A DNA stretch of 64,000 nucleotides from contig NZ_CP014544.1 of assembly GCF_001586255.1 (NCBI RefSeq), positions 723,001-787,000 on the forward strand, read 5' to 3'. The position numbers and the translations under genes are program-made. Source of the DNA: Zhongshania aliphaticivorans. GTDB taxonomy: Bacteria; Pseudomonadota; Gammaproteobacteria; Pseudomonadales; Spongiibacteraceae. Positions 35,550 through 43,765 of the stretch are shown here, in pieces; the stretch's first letter is position 1; every line of letters begins with the position of its first letter. The notes beneath the pieces are model-generated. The model worked only from the letters and a program-made list of their open reading frames with translations. It ran no database searches and had not been told where the DNA came from.

Positions 35550-35590
35550 TTTTGTGGTATCCATTTATGCCCCCAATTGTGCCCCCATAA
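35550..35590 (+). repeat. Right arm-type integrase sites (ssrA-proximal island end)
   Basis: TGCCCCC motifs begin at 35568 and 35580, again 12 bp apart, preceded by TTTGTGGTATCC. The geometry is the same as at 19165-19204. Before the IS insertion these lay immediately upstream of the integrase start. Confidence 0.65.
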
Positions 35591-35641
35591 TATACTGGAT
35601 AGCAATGGCCCCCCTCGGCATCCTGTGGATCATTCAGACAC

Positions 35642-35667
35642 AAAAAACCCCAGATATACTGGGGTTT
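35642..35667 (-). terminator. Rho-independent terminator of ssrA
   Basis: On the minus strand AAACCCCAG and CTGGGGTTT form a perfect 9-bp stem with a 5-nt loop. Six T residues (35647-35642) overlap its end. It lies 34 bp beyond the tmRNA 3' end. A second small stem (CTTCCG/CGGAAG, 35673-35694) lies between it and ssrA. Confidence 0.85.
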
Positions 35668-35700
35668 CAGGCCTTCCGGAATCAATTTCGGAAGATTTTT

Positions 35701-36062
35701 TGGTGGAGCCGGCGGGAATTGAACCCGCGTCCGCCAGTCCGCTGCTTATGGCTCTTCACATGCTTGGTTTCCGTCAATTAATTTAGCTGCATACAGCCCG
35801 ACGGGCAGGACGTAATTAGCGATTCTGATTAAGTGTTTCGCGGCTCGGTCTCAGACATACCTTACTCGCTAGCTTGTTCTATATGACAGTCGCGTCCCAT
35901 TTACAAGCATCTGGTAGCGACCGCTAACCGGGGTTTAAGCGGCTAGAGCGTAGTTGTCGTCGTTGGCAACTATTAGGTTTACAGCTTTGGATTAACGTGA
36001 TTGGCTGTCATCACGGCATGCACCAGAAGTTTTGTAACCGGCGTCGAATCCAAATCGGCCCC
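35701..36062 (-). ncRNA. ssrA: tmRNA (one-piece)
   Basis: The 5' end (GGGGCCGATTTGGATTCGAC) and 3' end (GGGTTCAATTCCCGCC…GGCTCCACCA) form the tRNA-like domain with an encoded CCA. The tag reading frame at 35967-35935 gives ANDDNYALAA followed by a TAA stop, close to the E. coli tag. A TACAAT box lies about 10 bp upstream of the 5' end. tmRNA rescues stalled ribosomes with SmpB, which is encoded about 5 kb away. The gene's 3' end is the integration site of the island to its left. Confidence 0.97.
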
Positions 36063-36097
36063 AGATCGGTGATTGTACTCTTTTGGACTGTGTCCGG

Positions 36098-37609
36098 CTA
36101 GGATTGTTCACTGTGGTTTTGCTGGATGCTGAGTTTGATGTCTAAGCTTTTGTTGAGCAGTTCGGCTTCGTCTTCTAAGTCGGCGGCAATAAGGGGGTTG
36201 GCGAGCAGCCAGTCTTCGGGGATGTTGACGCAGAGTTTGTTGGCGTCTTTGCTGCTTAAGGTGATGTTGGCGGGGAGTTGTTTGGTCTGCCTGCGGCGAT
36301 AAAAAATACAGGCTAAGCGCAGCACGCAAACCAGTGGCCAGTCGGCGCTTACGCCGTAGCTGGGGTTGCCTACCGGTTTGGGTTTGCGGCGGTGGTTGGC
36401 TACCAAAAAGCTGAGGCGGGCTTGTTCTTGCCGAGAAAATCCGGGCATGTCGGCGTTGCCGAGTATATAGGCGCCGTGTTTGTGGTAGCTGCCGTGGGCA
36501 ATGGCGAGGCCGAGTTCGTGGAGCTGGGCGGCCCAGCGCAGCAGGGGGCCTGCCTCGGTGTCGGGGGTGGTGATGTGGTCGGCCACGGCGGGTAGCCAGC
36601 GCGCGCAGAGTTCGGCAATGCGATTGCCCTGGGCCTCGTCAATGCTGTATTGGCTAATGAGTTGCTTTATGGTGTCTTCGCGCTTGTCGCGGTGGTGGAG
36701 GCGGCCAGCAAGGTCGTGCACAATACCTTCGCGAATGGCATAGGCGGAGACGTGTATGCCATCCATGCCGAGTTCTTCGAATAGGGCGTAGAGTACGGCA
36801 AAGCCCCCCACAAAGACGTCGCGGCGATCTTCGCTGAGGCCTTTTATATTTAGGTCGCGACTATTAGCTGCGTTAAGTACTTGGTTTTTGAGTTTTTCTA
36901 GGCCGTCGGCAGAGATATAGCCCGCTTCGCTGAGTTCTTGTTCGGCGAGAATTTTGCCAATGCTGCGAATGGTGCCAGAGGAGCCAACGGCTTCTTGCCA
37001 ATGGCCGCGAAAGGGTTCTACGTAGGGGCCGATCATTTGTCTGGCGGCATTTACGGCCTTTTTAAAGGACTTCTCGTTGATGTCGCCATTTTTGAAGTAG
37101 CGCATACTGAAACTGACACAGCCCATGGGTAGGCTTTCGAGTTGGCGGGGGGTGTTATTGCCCACCACCAGTTCGGTTGAGCCGCCGCCGATGTCGATAA
37201 CAAGGCGGTGCTTTTGCTCTGGGGCAAAATCGTTGGCCACACCTAGGTAGACGAGACGGGCCTCTTCGGTGCCCGAGATAATATTGATGGGCAGCCCGAG
37301 TACCGCTTCGGCTTTGGCCATAAATTCAGCGGCGTTGCTGGCGGCGCGCAGTGTGTTAGTGCCCACTACGCGTATTTGGCGCCGAGGCACGCCGCGCAGG
37401 CGGTCGGCCATTTTGGCAAGGCTGTCGAGGGCGCGGTCTTGGGCTTCGTCGCTGAGGCGGCCGTCGTCGTCGAGACCTGCGGCTAATCTAACCATGTCTT
37501 TATGGCGGTCGATGACGCGAATTTTGTTGTCACTAAAGCTGGCAATAAGCAGGTGAAAGCTATTAGAGCCTAGGTCGAGTGCCGCGTAAGAGTCGCTGTT
37601 TTGAGCCAT
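36098..37609 (-). CDS. ppx: Exopolyphosphatase / GppA-family phosphatase
   Basis: A 503-residue sugar-kinase/HSP70/actin-fold protein. The phosphate-1 motif 'ALDLGSNSFHLL' and the phosphate-2 motif 'LVIDIGGGSTELVVG' are present, followed by the C-terminal HD-like helical domain ('WAAQLHELGLAIAHGSYHKHGAYIL'). It removes terminal phosphates from polyphosphate and may also act on pppGpp. It is divergent from ppk, with which it shares a 158-bp promoter region. Confidence 0.93.
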   Translation of the reverse strand: MAQNSDSYAALDLGSNSFHLLIASFSDNKIRVIDRHKDMVRLAAGLDDDGRLSDEAQDRALDSLAKMADRLRGVPRRQIRVVGTNTLRAASNAAEFMAKAEAVLGLPINIISGTEEARLVYLGVANDFAPEQKHRLVIDIGGGSTELVVGNNTPRQLESLPMGCVSFSMRYFKNGDINEKSFKKAVNAARQMIGPYVEPFRGHWQEAVGSSGTIRSIGKILAEQELSEAGYISADGLEKLKNQVLNAANSRDLNIKGLSEDRRDVFVGGFAVLYALFEELGMDGIHVSAYAIREGIVHDLAGRLHHRDKREDTIKQLISQYSIDEAQGNRIAELCARWLPAVADHITTPDTEAGPLLRWAAQLHELGLAIAHGSYHKHGAYILGNADMPGFSRQEQARLSFLVANHRRKPKPVGNPSYGVSADWPLVCVLRLACIFYRRRQTKQLPANITLSSKDANKLCVNIPEDWLLANPLIAADLEDEAELLNKSLDIKLSIQQNHSEQS

Positions 37610-37676
37610 GGTAGTATGAATTCCCTGTTGGCTGCACAGTGTATCGGCTGGGGGGCTTAAAATCGACTCTAGGCTG

Positions 37677-37710
37677 TTGTCATAAAAATGACATGAGCGG
37701 TGGCTACACT
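37677..37710 (+). promoter_or_regulatory. Pho box and -10 element upstream of ppk
   Basis: TTGTCAT and ATGACAT are separated by AAAA (37677-37694). The first repeat matches PhoB half-site consensus with one change and the second at 5 of 7. A TACACT -10 box at 37705-37710 starts exactly 10 bp downstream, as in PhoB-activated promoters. The same bases can also be read as an inverted repeat, so assignment is probable only. Confidence 0.6.
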
Positions 37711-37767
37711 AGCGTGTATTTTTTTTGTTACATTAATTTAAGGGATTAACAGAGGGGTAGGCAGGGC

Positions 37768-39876
37768 GTGGACAGTACGTGGGTTGCCAAAGAATTGAGC
37801 TGGTTGTCATTTAATGAGCGGGTATTGCAGGAGGCTGCCGACCCCTCGGTGCCAATTATTCAGCGTATTCGCTATTTGGGTATTTTCTCGAATAATTTAG
37901 ATGAGTTTTTCCGGGTGCGGGTGGCAGATGTGCGGCGTTTGGCCGCGTTTTCTGTTGCGTCTAAGCAAGATGAGTATAAGGCGCTGTTGGAAGAGATACG
38001 TCAGAAAGTACTGAAACTGCAGCAGCGCTTTGATGTGGTGTATCGGGAAAATTTAAAAGAGCTGCGCCGTCGTAAAATTTACCTTATTAATGAAAAGCAG
38101 TTAGACGAGGCGCAAACAAACTATGTGCGCTCGTATTTTCACTCGCATATTCAGCAAGAACTCATTCCTATTATTCTTGATGATGCCAACCCGATCCCTG
38201 AATTGAATGAGTCGTCTATTTATCTAGCTATCCGTTTGGGTTACGAGTCGCAGACTCGCTTTGCGCTGTTAGAAATTCCCACTGCGCGGCTAGATCGTTT
38301 TATTCGGATTCCCGGTCGTAAGGGTAAGCGCGGCAAGGTGTTAATAGCGCTCGAGAATATGATTCGGGTGTGTTTGCCTGAGGTGTTTAGGGGGATTTTT
38401 CCGCTGGAGACGGCCGATGCCTACACCATTAAGCTAACCCGCGACGCGGAGTTGGAGCTGAGTGAAGAGGTTACCCACACCTTTGTAGAAAAAATGACCC
38501 AGAGCCTCAAACGCCGGAAAAAAGGCGACCCAGTGCGCTTTGTTTACGATGCGGCGATGCCCAACGATTTGTTAGATTATTTGGTCAAGCGCATGGGCTT
38601 GGGTAAATTAGACTCGATGATTCCCGGTGGTCGTTACCATAACTCCAAAGACTTCATGCGCTTTCCGAACTTAGGCCCTGCGTATTTAGACGCCAAGCCC
38701 CTGCCGACCATTCCGGTGCCGGTGATTGATCAGGCCGCCAATATTTTAAGCTGTCTGCGCGAGCAGGATATTCTGCTGTACTACCCTTACCACAGCTTTA
38801 ATTACCTGACCGATTTGCTGAAAACCGCTGCCATTGATCCGGCGGTTAAAAGCATTAAAGCAAGCTTGTACCGGGTGGCGTCGAATTCTCATGTGGTTGA
38901 TGCGCTGCTTAATGCGGTGGCAAATCACAAAGAAGTCACCGTGGTAGTTGAGTTGCAGGCGCGTTTCGACGAAGAGGCGAATATCGCTTTGTCGCAGCGT
39001 TTAACTGACGGCGGTGTAAACGTTATTTTGGGGGTGCCGGGCTTAAAAGTGCACAGCAAATTGATTTCGATTGTGCGCCAAGAGGGCAGCGTGCAACGGT
39101 TTTACACCCATGTCGGCACGGGTAATTTCAATGAAAAGACGGCCACGGTGTACACCGATTTTAGTTTGCTGACCTACGATCAAGCCATTGGCGATGAAGT
39201 GGCTAAGGTTTTTGACTTTATTGCTTACAATTACAAGCGCCACGAGTTTCATCACTTAGGGGTGTCGCCACTCAATAGTCGCGAGCGCTTATTGGGCTTG
39301 GTTAAAACAGAAATACAAAATGCTAAGAAGGGCGATGAGTGTGGTATTACGCTTAAGTGCAATAATCTGGTCGACCGCGAGTTAATTGATTTACTGTACG
39401 AGGCCAGTGCGGCGGGTGTGCCAGTGCGTTTAATTGTGCGTGGTATGTGTTCGCTGGTGCCGGGTTTGGCCGGTTTGAGTGAGAATATTGAAGCGATTAG
39501 CATTGTTGATGGCTTTTTAGAGCACCCCCGAGTGTATATTTTTAGGAATGGAGGCGAGCCCCGCTACTTAATTTCCTCGGCTGATTTAATGACGCGGAAT
39601 ATCGATTTTCGGGTAGAGGTAACCTGCCCTATTTACAGCAAAACCCTGCAAAAAATGTTGCAGTCGATTATTGATTTGCAGTGGGCCGACAATGTGAAGG
39701 CGCGGATTATTGATGCGTCGCAGAGCAATGGTTTTCGGGCGCGGAAAAAGAGTGGTGGTAAAATTCGCTCCCAAGGCCAAACCCATAAATTTCTCAGCAC
39801 CGGAAAGCTGCCGCGTTTGGCAAAGTTGGACTACCGGCCTCGGGTAAGCAAGCTGAAGAAGAAACACAAAAAATAA
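37768..39876 (+). CDS. ppk1: Polyphosphate kinase 1
   Basis: A 702-residue enzyme starting at GTG. The N-terminal domain ('ELSWLSFNERVLQEAADPSVPIIQRIRYLGIFSNNLDEFF') and the PHP-like catalytic domains are complete. The autophosphorylated histidine lies in 'YTHVGTGNFNEKTA' (His448) and the second conserved histidine in 'FLEHPRVYIF' (His586). It makes polyphosphate from ATP at the inner membrane. A Pho box upstream suggests phosphate-starvation control. The C-terminus has a lysine-rich tail. Confidence 0.96.
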   Translation: MDSTWVAKELSWLSFNERVLQEAADPSVPIIQRIRYLGIFSNNLDEFFRVRVADVRRLAAFSVASKQDEYKALLEEIRQKVLKLQQRFDVVYRENLKELRRRKIYLINEKQLDEAQTNYVRSYFHSHIQQELIPIILDDANPIPELNESSIYLAIRLGYESQTRFALLEIPTARLDRFIRIPGRKGKRGKVLIALENMIRVCLPEVFRGIFPLETADAYTIKLTRDAELELSEEVTHTFVEKMTQSLKRRKKGDPVRFVYDAAMPNDLLDYLVKRMGLGKLDSMIPGGRYHNSKDFMRFPNLGPAYLDAKPLPTIPVPVIDQAANILSCLREQDILLYYPYHSFNYLTDLLKTAAIDPAVKSIKASLYRVASNSHVVDALLNAVANHKEVTVVVELQARFDEEANIALSQRLTDGGVNVILGVPGLKVHSKLISIVRQEGSVQRFYTHVGTGNFNEKTATVYTDFSLLTYDQAIGDEVAKVFDFIAYNYKRHEFHHLGVSPLNSRERLLGLVKTEIQNAKKGDECGITLKCNNLVDRELIDLLYEASAAGVPVRLIVRGMCSLVPGLAGLSENIEAISIVDGFLEHPRVYIFRNGGEPRYLISSADLMTRNIDFRVEVTCPIYSKTLQKMLQSIIDLQWADNVKARIIDASQSNGFRARKKSGGKIRSQGQTHKFLSTGKLPRLAKLDYRPRVSKLKKKHKK

Positions 39877-39892
39877 GGCGGCTAGCTAGTCG

Positions 39893-40516
39893 CTATTGCG
39901 AAATAATCAGTAGCTCGCCGCTGATTTTTTTAGGCTTGCGTATTTCGCGGCTAATCAGCTCTGCGCCAAAAGCTTTTTGGCAACGCTTAGCTAGCTTGTG
40001 AAAGGGTGGGCGACCGGGGTCGGCAATAATAATTTTGCCAACGCCGGCGTCGCGCGCCGCACTAATGGCAGAAAACAAGGGCTTAACCAGAGTATCCCAA
40101 AAGCAAATGTCGCCGCCTAGCATTAGGCTATGGCCTTGCAGCTCTTCGGTTTTTAGGTGTTCGTAGCGGGCGGTGCGGGTTTTGATTTTGACGTCGTTGA
40201 GTAAGGCGTGGGCCTCAAGATACGGAAATACGTGTTCGTCGGCGTCGATGGCGGTGACCTTGGCCTTGAAGTGTTGGGCGCAAGATATGCCTAGAATACC
40301 CCAGCCACAGCCAATTTCGGTTATCTTGCTGCGCTTTTTGGGTGGGTTTTCGAGCAGGTAGTCCATGATAAGGAAGGAGGAGCCCCACACTTGGTAGCCG
40401 TGTATTTCTGGCCCGGGCAGGTTGCGCTGCATTTTGCGGATTAGCTTGTGGCGCTTTTTGAGAATAAGAACGTCGTTAACAATACTAATGTCTTTTAAAA
40501 CCGGATTATCGGCCAT
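39893..40516 (-). CDS. SAM-dependent methyltransferase (MTase16/ETFB-like)
   Basis: A 207-residue class I methyltransferase. 'KITEIGCGWGILGISCAQ' is the SAM-binding motif I, 'VTAIDADEHVFPYL' motif II, and 'LMLGGDICFWDTLVKPLF' with 'IIADPGRPPF' complete a pattern seen in lysine methyltransferases related to ETFB-KMT. The target is unknown, presumably a protein. It is the last gene of a minus-strand run and is convergent with ppk. Confidence 0.78.
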   Translation of the reverse strand: MADNPVLKDISIVNDVLILKKRHKLIRKMQRNLPGPEIHGYQVWGSSFLIMDYLLENPPKKRSKITEIGCGWGILGISCAQHFKAKVTAIDADEHVFPYLEAHALLNDVKIKTRTARYEHLKTEELQGHSLMLGGDICFWDTLVKPLFSAISAARDAGVGKIIIADPGRPPFHKLAKRCQKAFGAELISREIRKPKKISGELLIISQ

Positions 40517-40549
40517 TGTTGAGTCGCATCCTATGCTTGATTGGTCGAG

Positions 40550-41047
40550 TTAGCGGAATTGTTTTGGGCGAATAATCTCGATGAGTTTGGCGCTGTCGGC
40601 ACGGAGTTGATCCCAGTACTCAATATTGATTTCCAGCTCCATAAAGCTACAGGTGCCAACGTGACTGATTTTGCCGTCGTATAAATAATTGGCGAGATCG
40701 GCTAGCGCAGGGTTGTGACCAATAATCACGGCGTGATTTTGCGCCTGCGGCAGTTCTTTTATCCACGCGAGCAATTTAGGTGCTTCGAAGGTGTAAAGCG
40801 CTTCGTCGAGGGTAATGGTGGCGTCGTCAAATACGCTGGCGTCGGCTTGAAAACGTTTGAGGGTTTCCTGAGCGCGCTTTGCGGTGCTGCAGTAAACGTA
40901 TTTGAAGAGGTGTTCGCGACGCTGGATTTCGCTGGCTATCAGTTGGCAATCTCGCTTGCCGCGCTTGGTAATGGGGCGTTCAGCATCACTGAGCTGGTCG
41001 TCATCCCAACCGGATTTGGCATGACGTAACAAATAAAGAGTTTTCAT
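40550..41047 (-). CDS. sixA: Phosphohistidine phosphatase SixA-like
   Basis: A 165-residue histidine-phosphatase-superfamily protein. The RHG-type motif 'LYLLRHAKSGWDD' starts at residue 5, 'YCSTAKRAQETL' follows, and the second catalytic histidine is in 'VIIGHNPALADLANYL'. SixA removes phosphate from histidine phosphotransfer proteins. It is between smpB and the methyltransferase gene on the same strand, spaced 23 and 33 nt. Confidence 0.88.
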   Translation of the reverse strand: MKTLYLLRHAKSGWDDDQLSDAERPITKRGKRDCQLIASEIQRREHLFKYVYCSTAKRAQETLKRFQADASVFDDATITLDEALYTFEAPKLLAWIKELPQAQNHAVIIGHNPALADLANYLYDGKISHVGTCSFMELEINIEYWDQLRADSAKLIEIIRPKQFR

Positions 41048-41070
41048 TGGCGTTGGCTAGCTAGCTCGGG

Positions 41071-41550
41071 TCAGGTGTTATGGTCGCGCACAATGCGCAT
41101 TTTTTGACGTTCCCAATCGCGGTTCTTTTCGGTTTCGCGCTTGTCGTGGTCTTGCTTACCCTTGGCCAAAGCAATCTCAGCTTTGATCATGTGCTTTTTC
41201 CAATATAAGGCCGTGCATACGCAGGTATAGCCTTTTTGCTGGACAGCTTCTTCCAGTTTGCGCAGTTCTTTGCTGTGAAGCAAGAGCTTGCGGGTACGAA
41301 TTGGGTCGGTGACGAAATGCGTAGACGCGCTGGGCAGTGGCGTTATATTGCCGCCAAGCAGAAATGCCTCGCCATCTTTGAGGATTACGTAGGTGTCGAC
41401 GATCTGAATCTTACCTTGTCGCAGGCTTTTAACTTCCCAACCCTGTAATACCAGGCCAGCTTCAAACTTGTCGGTAAGGGTGTAGTCGTGCCGCGACTTT
41501 TTGTTTAAGGCGATCGTACCGCTAGGGCTTTTGCTTTTGTTTTTACTCAT
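41071..41550 (-). CDS. smpB: SsrA-binding protein SmpB
   Basis: A 159-residue protein. '[29 protein letters not shown]' and '[13 protein letters not shown]' are SmpB hallmarks; the basic C-terminal tail ('[23 protein letters not shown]') is the part that enters the mRNA channel. It carries tmRNA to stalled ribosomes. The ATG at 41550 is preferred over 41580. No Shine-Dalgarno is visible, and a TATAAT lies 7 nt before that ATG, so the message may be leaderless. Confidence 0.95.
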   Translation of the reverse strand: MSKNKSKSPSGTIALNKKSRHDYTLTDKFEAGLVLQGWEVKSLRQGKIQIVDTYVILKDGEAFLLGGNITPLPSASTHFVTDPIRTRKLLLHSKELRKLEEAVQQKGYTCVCTALYWKKHMIKAEIALAKGKQDHDKRETEKNRDWERQKMRIVRDHNT

Positions 41551-41638
41551 GGTGGCGATTATAGAGGGAGTTGCTGGCAAAACCTATTGGGGTCAGGTAA
41601 AAAGACCGCTGCTTTGCAAAAATTGATGTTGACGGCAT

Positions 41639-43009
41639 ATGGCCTTAAAGAAACGAAAAATACAGGGTATCTGGTCTAGCCGCTGGACATTTCTGGCTGC
41701 TGCCACCGGTTTGGTGGTCAGTTTAGGCAATTTTTGGCGCACGCCGCAAGAGCTAGGGCACAACGGTGGCGGGGCGTTTCTGATTATTTATTTGGCTTGT
41801 GTGCTGTTGGTGATGCTGCCGATAGCCGTGGCCGAGGTGCGTATTGCGGTGCGGGCGCGGGGTAACCCCATTCACGCGGTGGATCAGCTGGCGCATTATG
41901 CCAAGGCGAGTAAGCATTGGTCTTTGGTGACGCAAATTGCCAGCGTCACGGCGTTGTTGCTGGCGGCCAATGGCGCGGTGGTGTCGGCGTGGTTATTGGT
42001 TTATATCGGCAAAATGGCCACCGGCGTGATGGATGGCGCTAGCTTAGATGTGGTGGCAGGGCAGTTTACCGACTTATTAGCAGCTCCTGACGTTATGCGT
42101 TTTTGGCAGCGATTGTTTGTGTTGCTGGCGATAGGGCTGTCGGCGCTGAATGTGGTGCGGGGCATGGCGGGGCTTTTGCGGGTGTTGTTACCGGTCTTGC
42201 TATTGGCGCTACTGAGTATTGTGTATTACAGCTATGCACTGGGTGATTTTGCATCTGCGGTGAAGTGGGTGTTCACCCTGCGAATGGATGATTTAAGCTG
42301 GCGTGGCGGCTTTTTTGCTTTGCAGCATGCTTTTTATACATTGTGCATTGGCACTGGCGCGCTGATGGCTTACGGCGCGTATTTCCCCTCGGGACGATCT
42401 ATTACTCGGCAGCTGTTTGCCTTGGTCATTATTGATGCTGGGGTATTGATTTTGGCCGGTTTGGCAATCTTGGCCTTGGTGTTTGATCAGCATATTGTGC
42501 CGGGGAGCGGCCCCGCGCTGCTCTTTATAAGCTTGCCGTTTAGTTTTGGTAATTTGGTGTTTGGCGACATCGCGGGTACCGCCTTTTTTCTGCTGTTGGG
42601 TATTTTGTCGTTGACGACGGTGGTGGCGTTAATGGAGCCGACCGTGGCGTATTTGGTTGAGCGTTGGGCCTTTTGGCGGCCTCTGGCCGCAGTGACGGCG
42701 GGGAGTTTGATTTTAATTTGCGGCGATTTAGCCATTTCCTCCTTGGCGCCATTCAGTGAGCTGCGCTGGTTATCGCGCAGTTTTATGGAGTGGGTAGACA
42801 TCGTGTCGGCCAATGTTTTGCTGCCGCTGTCGGCCTGGTGTTTTGTGCTGTTTGCCGCGTGGCGGGTGCCAAAGCTTGTTTACGGCGTGCGAGAAGGCTG
42901 GTTTGAAGGGGTGTTTTTTTGGATTTGGCAGGCCCTGTTGCGGTATATTGCGCCCCCTGCAATATTGCTGGTGCTCGTGGTAGGGCTCTATTTGCGAGTG
43001 ACTGCGTAA
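41639..43009 (+). CDS. Neurotransmitter:sodium-symporter (NSS) family transporter
   Basis: A 456-residue polytopic protein with about 11-12 hydrophobic helices. The first helix carries 'WTFLAAATGLVVSLGNFWRTPQELGHNGGGAFLIIY', the unwound NSS TM1 with its GNFWR(F)P signature. It should import an amino acid or related solute with sodium. The substrate is not predictable. It is divergent from smpB and followed by ratA after 17 nt. Confidence 0.92.
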   Translation: MALKKRKIQGIWSSRWTFLAAATGLVVSLGNFWRTPQELGHNGGGAFLIIYLACVLLVMLPIAVAEVRIAVRARGNPIHAVDQLAHYAKASKHWSLVTQIASVTALLLAANGAVVSAWLLVYIGKMATGVMDGASLDVVAGQFTDLLAAPDVMRFWQRLFVLLAIGLSALNVVRGMAGLLRVLLPVLLLALLSIVYYSYALGDFASAVKWVFTLRMDDLSWRGGFFALQHAFYTLCIGTGALMAYGAYFPSGRSITRQLFALVIIDAGVLILAGLAILALVFDQHIVPGSGPALLFISLPFSFGNLVFGDIAGTAFFLLLGILSLTTVVALMEPTVAYLVERWAFWRPLAAVTAGSLILICGDLAISSLAPFSELRWLSRSFMEWVDIVSANVLLPLSAWCFVLFAAWRVPKLVYGVREGWFEGVFFWIWQALLRYIAPPAILLVLVVGLYLRVTA

Positions 43010-43026
43010 CATTATTGGAAAGTAGA

Positions 43027-43461
43027 ATGACCGAAATTCGGCGCAGTGCGCTATTGCCTTATTCCTCAGGCATCATTTACCAGCTCATTAACGATGTTGA
43101 GTCCTACCCTCAGTATATGGATGGCTGTGTGGGTGCAGAAGTGCTCAGCCGTAGTGAAGACCTAATGGAAGCCCGTTTAGATTTGGCGAAAGCGGGTATA
43201 AAATTGAGCTTCATTACACGCAACCAATTAAAGCATAACCGTAGTGTTAGCTTGAAATTGGTCGATGGCCCCTTTGATGACTTGCGCGGGGAGTGGACAC
43301 TTCTCGCCTTGGGTGACGAGGCTTGCAAGGTAAGTTTGCACTTGCATTTTGTCTTGGCAAACAGTTTGGTGGGGGCGGCAACCAAGCAATTATTTAATTC
43401 GGTGGCCAATAATTTAGTGGACGCCCTAGTGAAGCGAGCAAATGCACAGTATGGAAAATAA
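43027..43461 (+). CDS. ratA: RatA/COQ10-like START-domain protein
   Basis: A 144-residue START/polyketide-cyclase fold protein. 'RSALLPYSSGIIYQLINDVESYPQYMDGCVGAEVL' is the RatA/Coq10 pattern. In E. coli RatA was described as a toxin blocking 70S assembly; a ubiquinone-binding role like Coq10 is an equally held view. It overlaps ratB by 20 nt, as in many gammaproteobacteria. Confidence 0.9.
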   Translation: MTEIRRSALLPYSSGIIYQLINDVESYPQYMDGCVGAEVLSRSEDLMEARLDLAKAGIKLSFITRNQLKHNRSVSLKLVDGPFDDLRGEWTLLALGDEACKVSLHLHFVLANSLVGAATKQLFNSVANNLVDALVKRANAQYGK

Positions 43462-43765
43462 TAAAACGATTCATGTCGAGGTGGCTTATGCGCTACCAGA
43501 CAAGCAGCGCATTGTGGCCCTAGAATTGCCTGCGGGCACCACGGTTAGGGCAGCGGCAATGCAGTCGGGGCTGGATAAGCAGTTTGTTGAGCTGGATTTG
43601 AACAGTGTCGATTTGGGGGTGTTTGGTAAAGGTGTGAGCAAACCCGAGGAGCAGCAATTGAAAAATGGTGATCGGGTAGAAATTTACCGACCTTTAATTG
43701 TTGATCCAAAAGAAGTGCGCAAGCAGCGGGCCGCCAAAGTAAAGGCCCGCAAGGCCGCTGAATAA
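43442..43765 (+). CDS. ratB: RnfH/RatB-family ubiquitin-fold protein
   Basis: A 107-residue beta-grasp protein. 'IHVEVAYALPDKQRIVALELPAGTTVRAA' and 'LKNGDRVEIYRPLIVDPKEVRKQRA' are diagnostic of the RnfH family. Function is poorly defined. Start may be ATG 43442 or ATG 43451. It overlaps ratA and is convergent with bamE, with no space between stop codons. Confidence 0.9.
   Translation: MHSMENNKTIHVEVAYALPDKQRIVALELPAGTTVRAAAMQSGLDKQFVELDLNSVDLGVFGKGVSKPEEQQLKNGDRVEIYRPLIVDPKEVRKQRAAKVKARKAAE

Larger units (their letters stand above)
19110..35705. mobile_element. Genomic island integrated at the 3' end of ssrA
   Basis: About 16.6 kb. The right boundary is the 3' end of the tmRNA gene and the left boundary is inferred from a degenerate copy of that end near 19110. 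Matching TGCCCCC arm-site pairs lie just inside both ends; circularising the element would put them on both sides of one core, as in lambda-type attP sites. The ssrA-proximal end carries a P4-type integrase, an AlpA regulator and small island genes. The cargo is a type I restriction-modification cluster with fic, and a radical SAM/membrane-protein pair. An ISL3 element has inserted secondarily. ssrA is a common integration site for such islands. Confidence 0.75.

Noticed and set aside
35500-35786. Short frames overlapping the 3' end of tmRNA
   Set aside because: They run into the ssrA structural sequence and have no start signals; the region is explained by tmRNA, its terminator and the arm sites.
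37677-37694. Inverted TGTCAT...ATGACA as an operator for an unknown dimeric regulator
   Set aside because: The spacing to the -10 element fits a Pho box better, and a phosphate-related gene follows.
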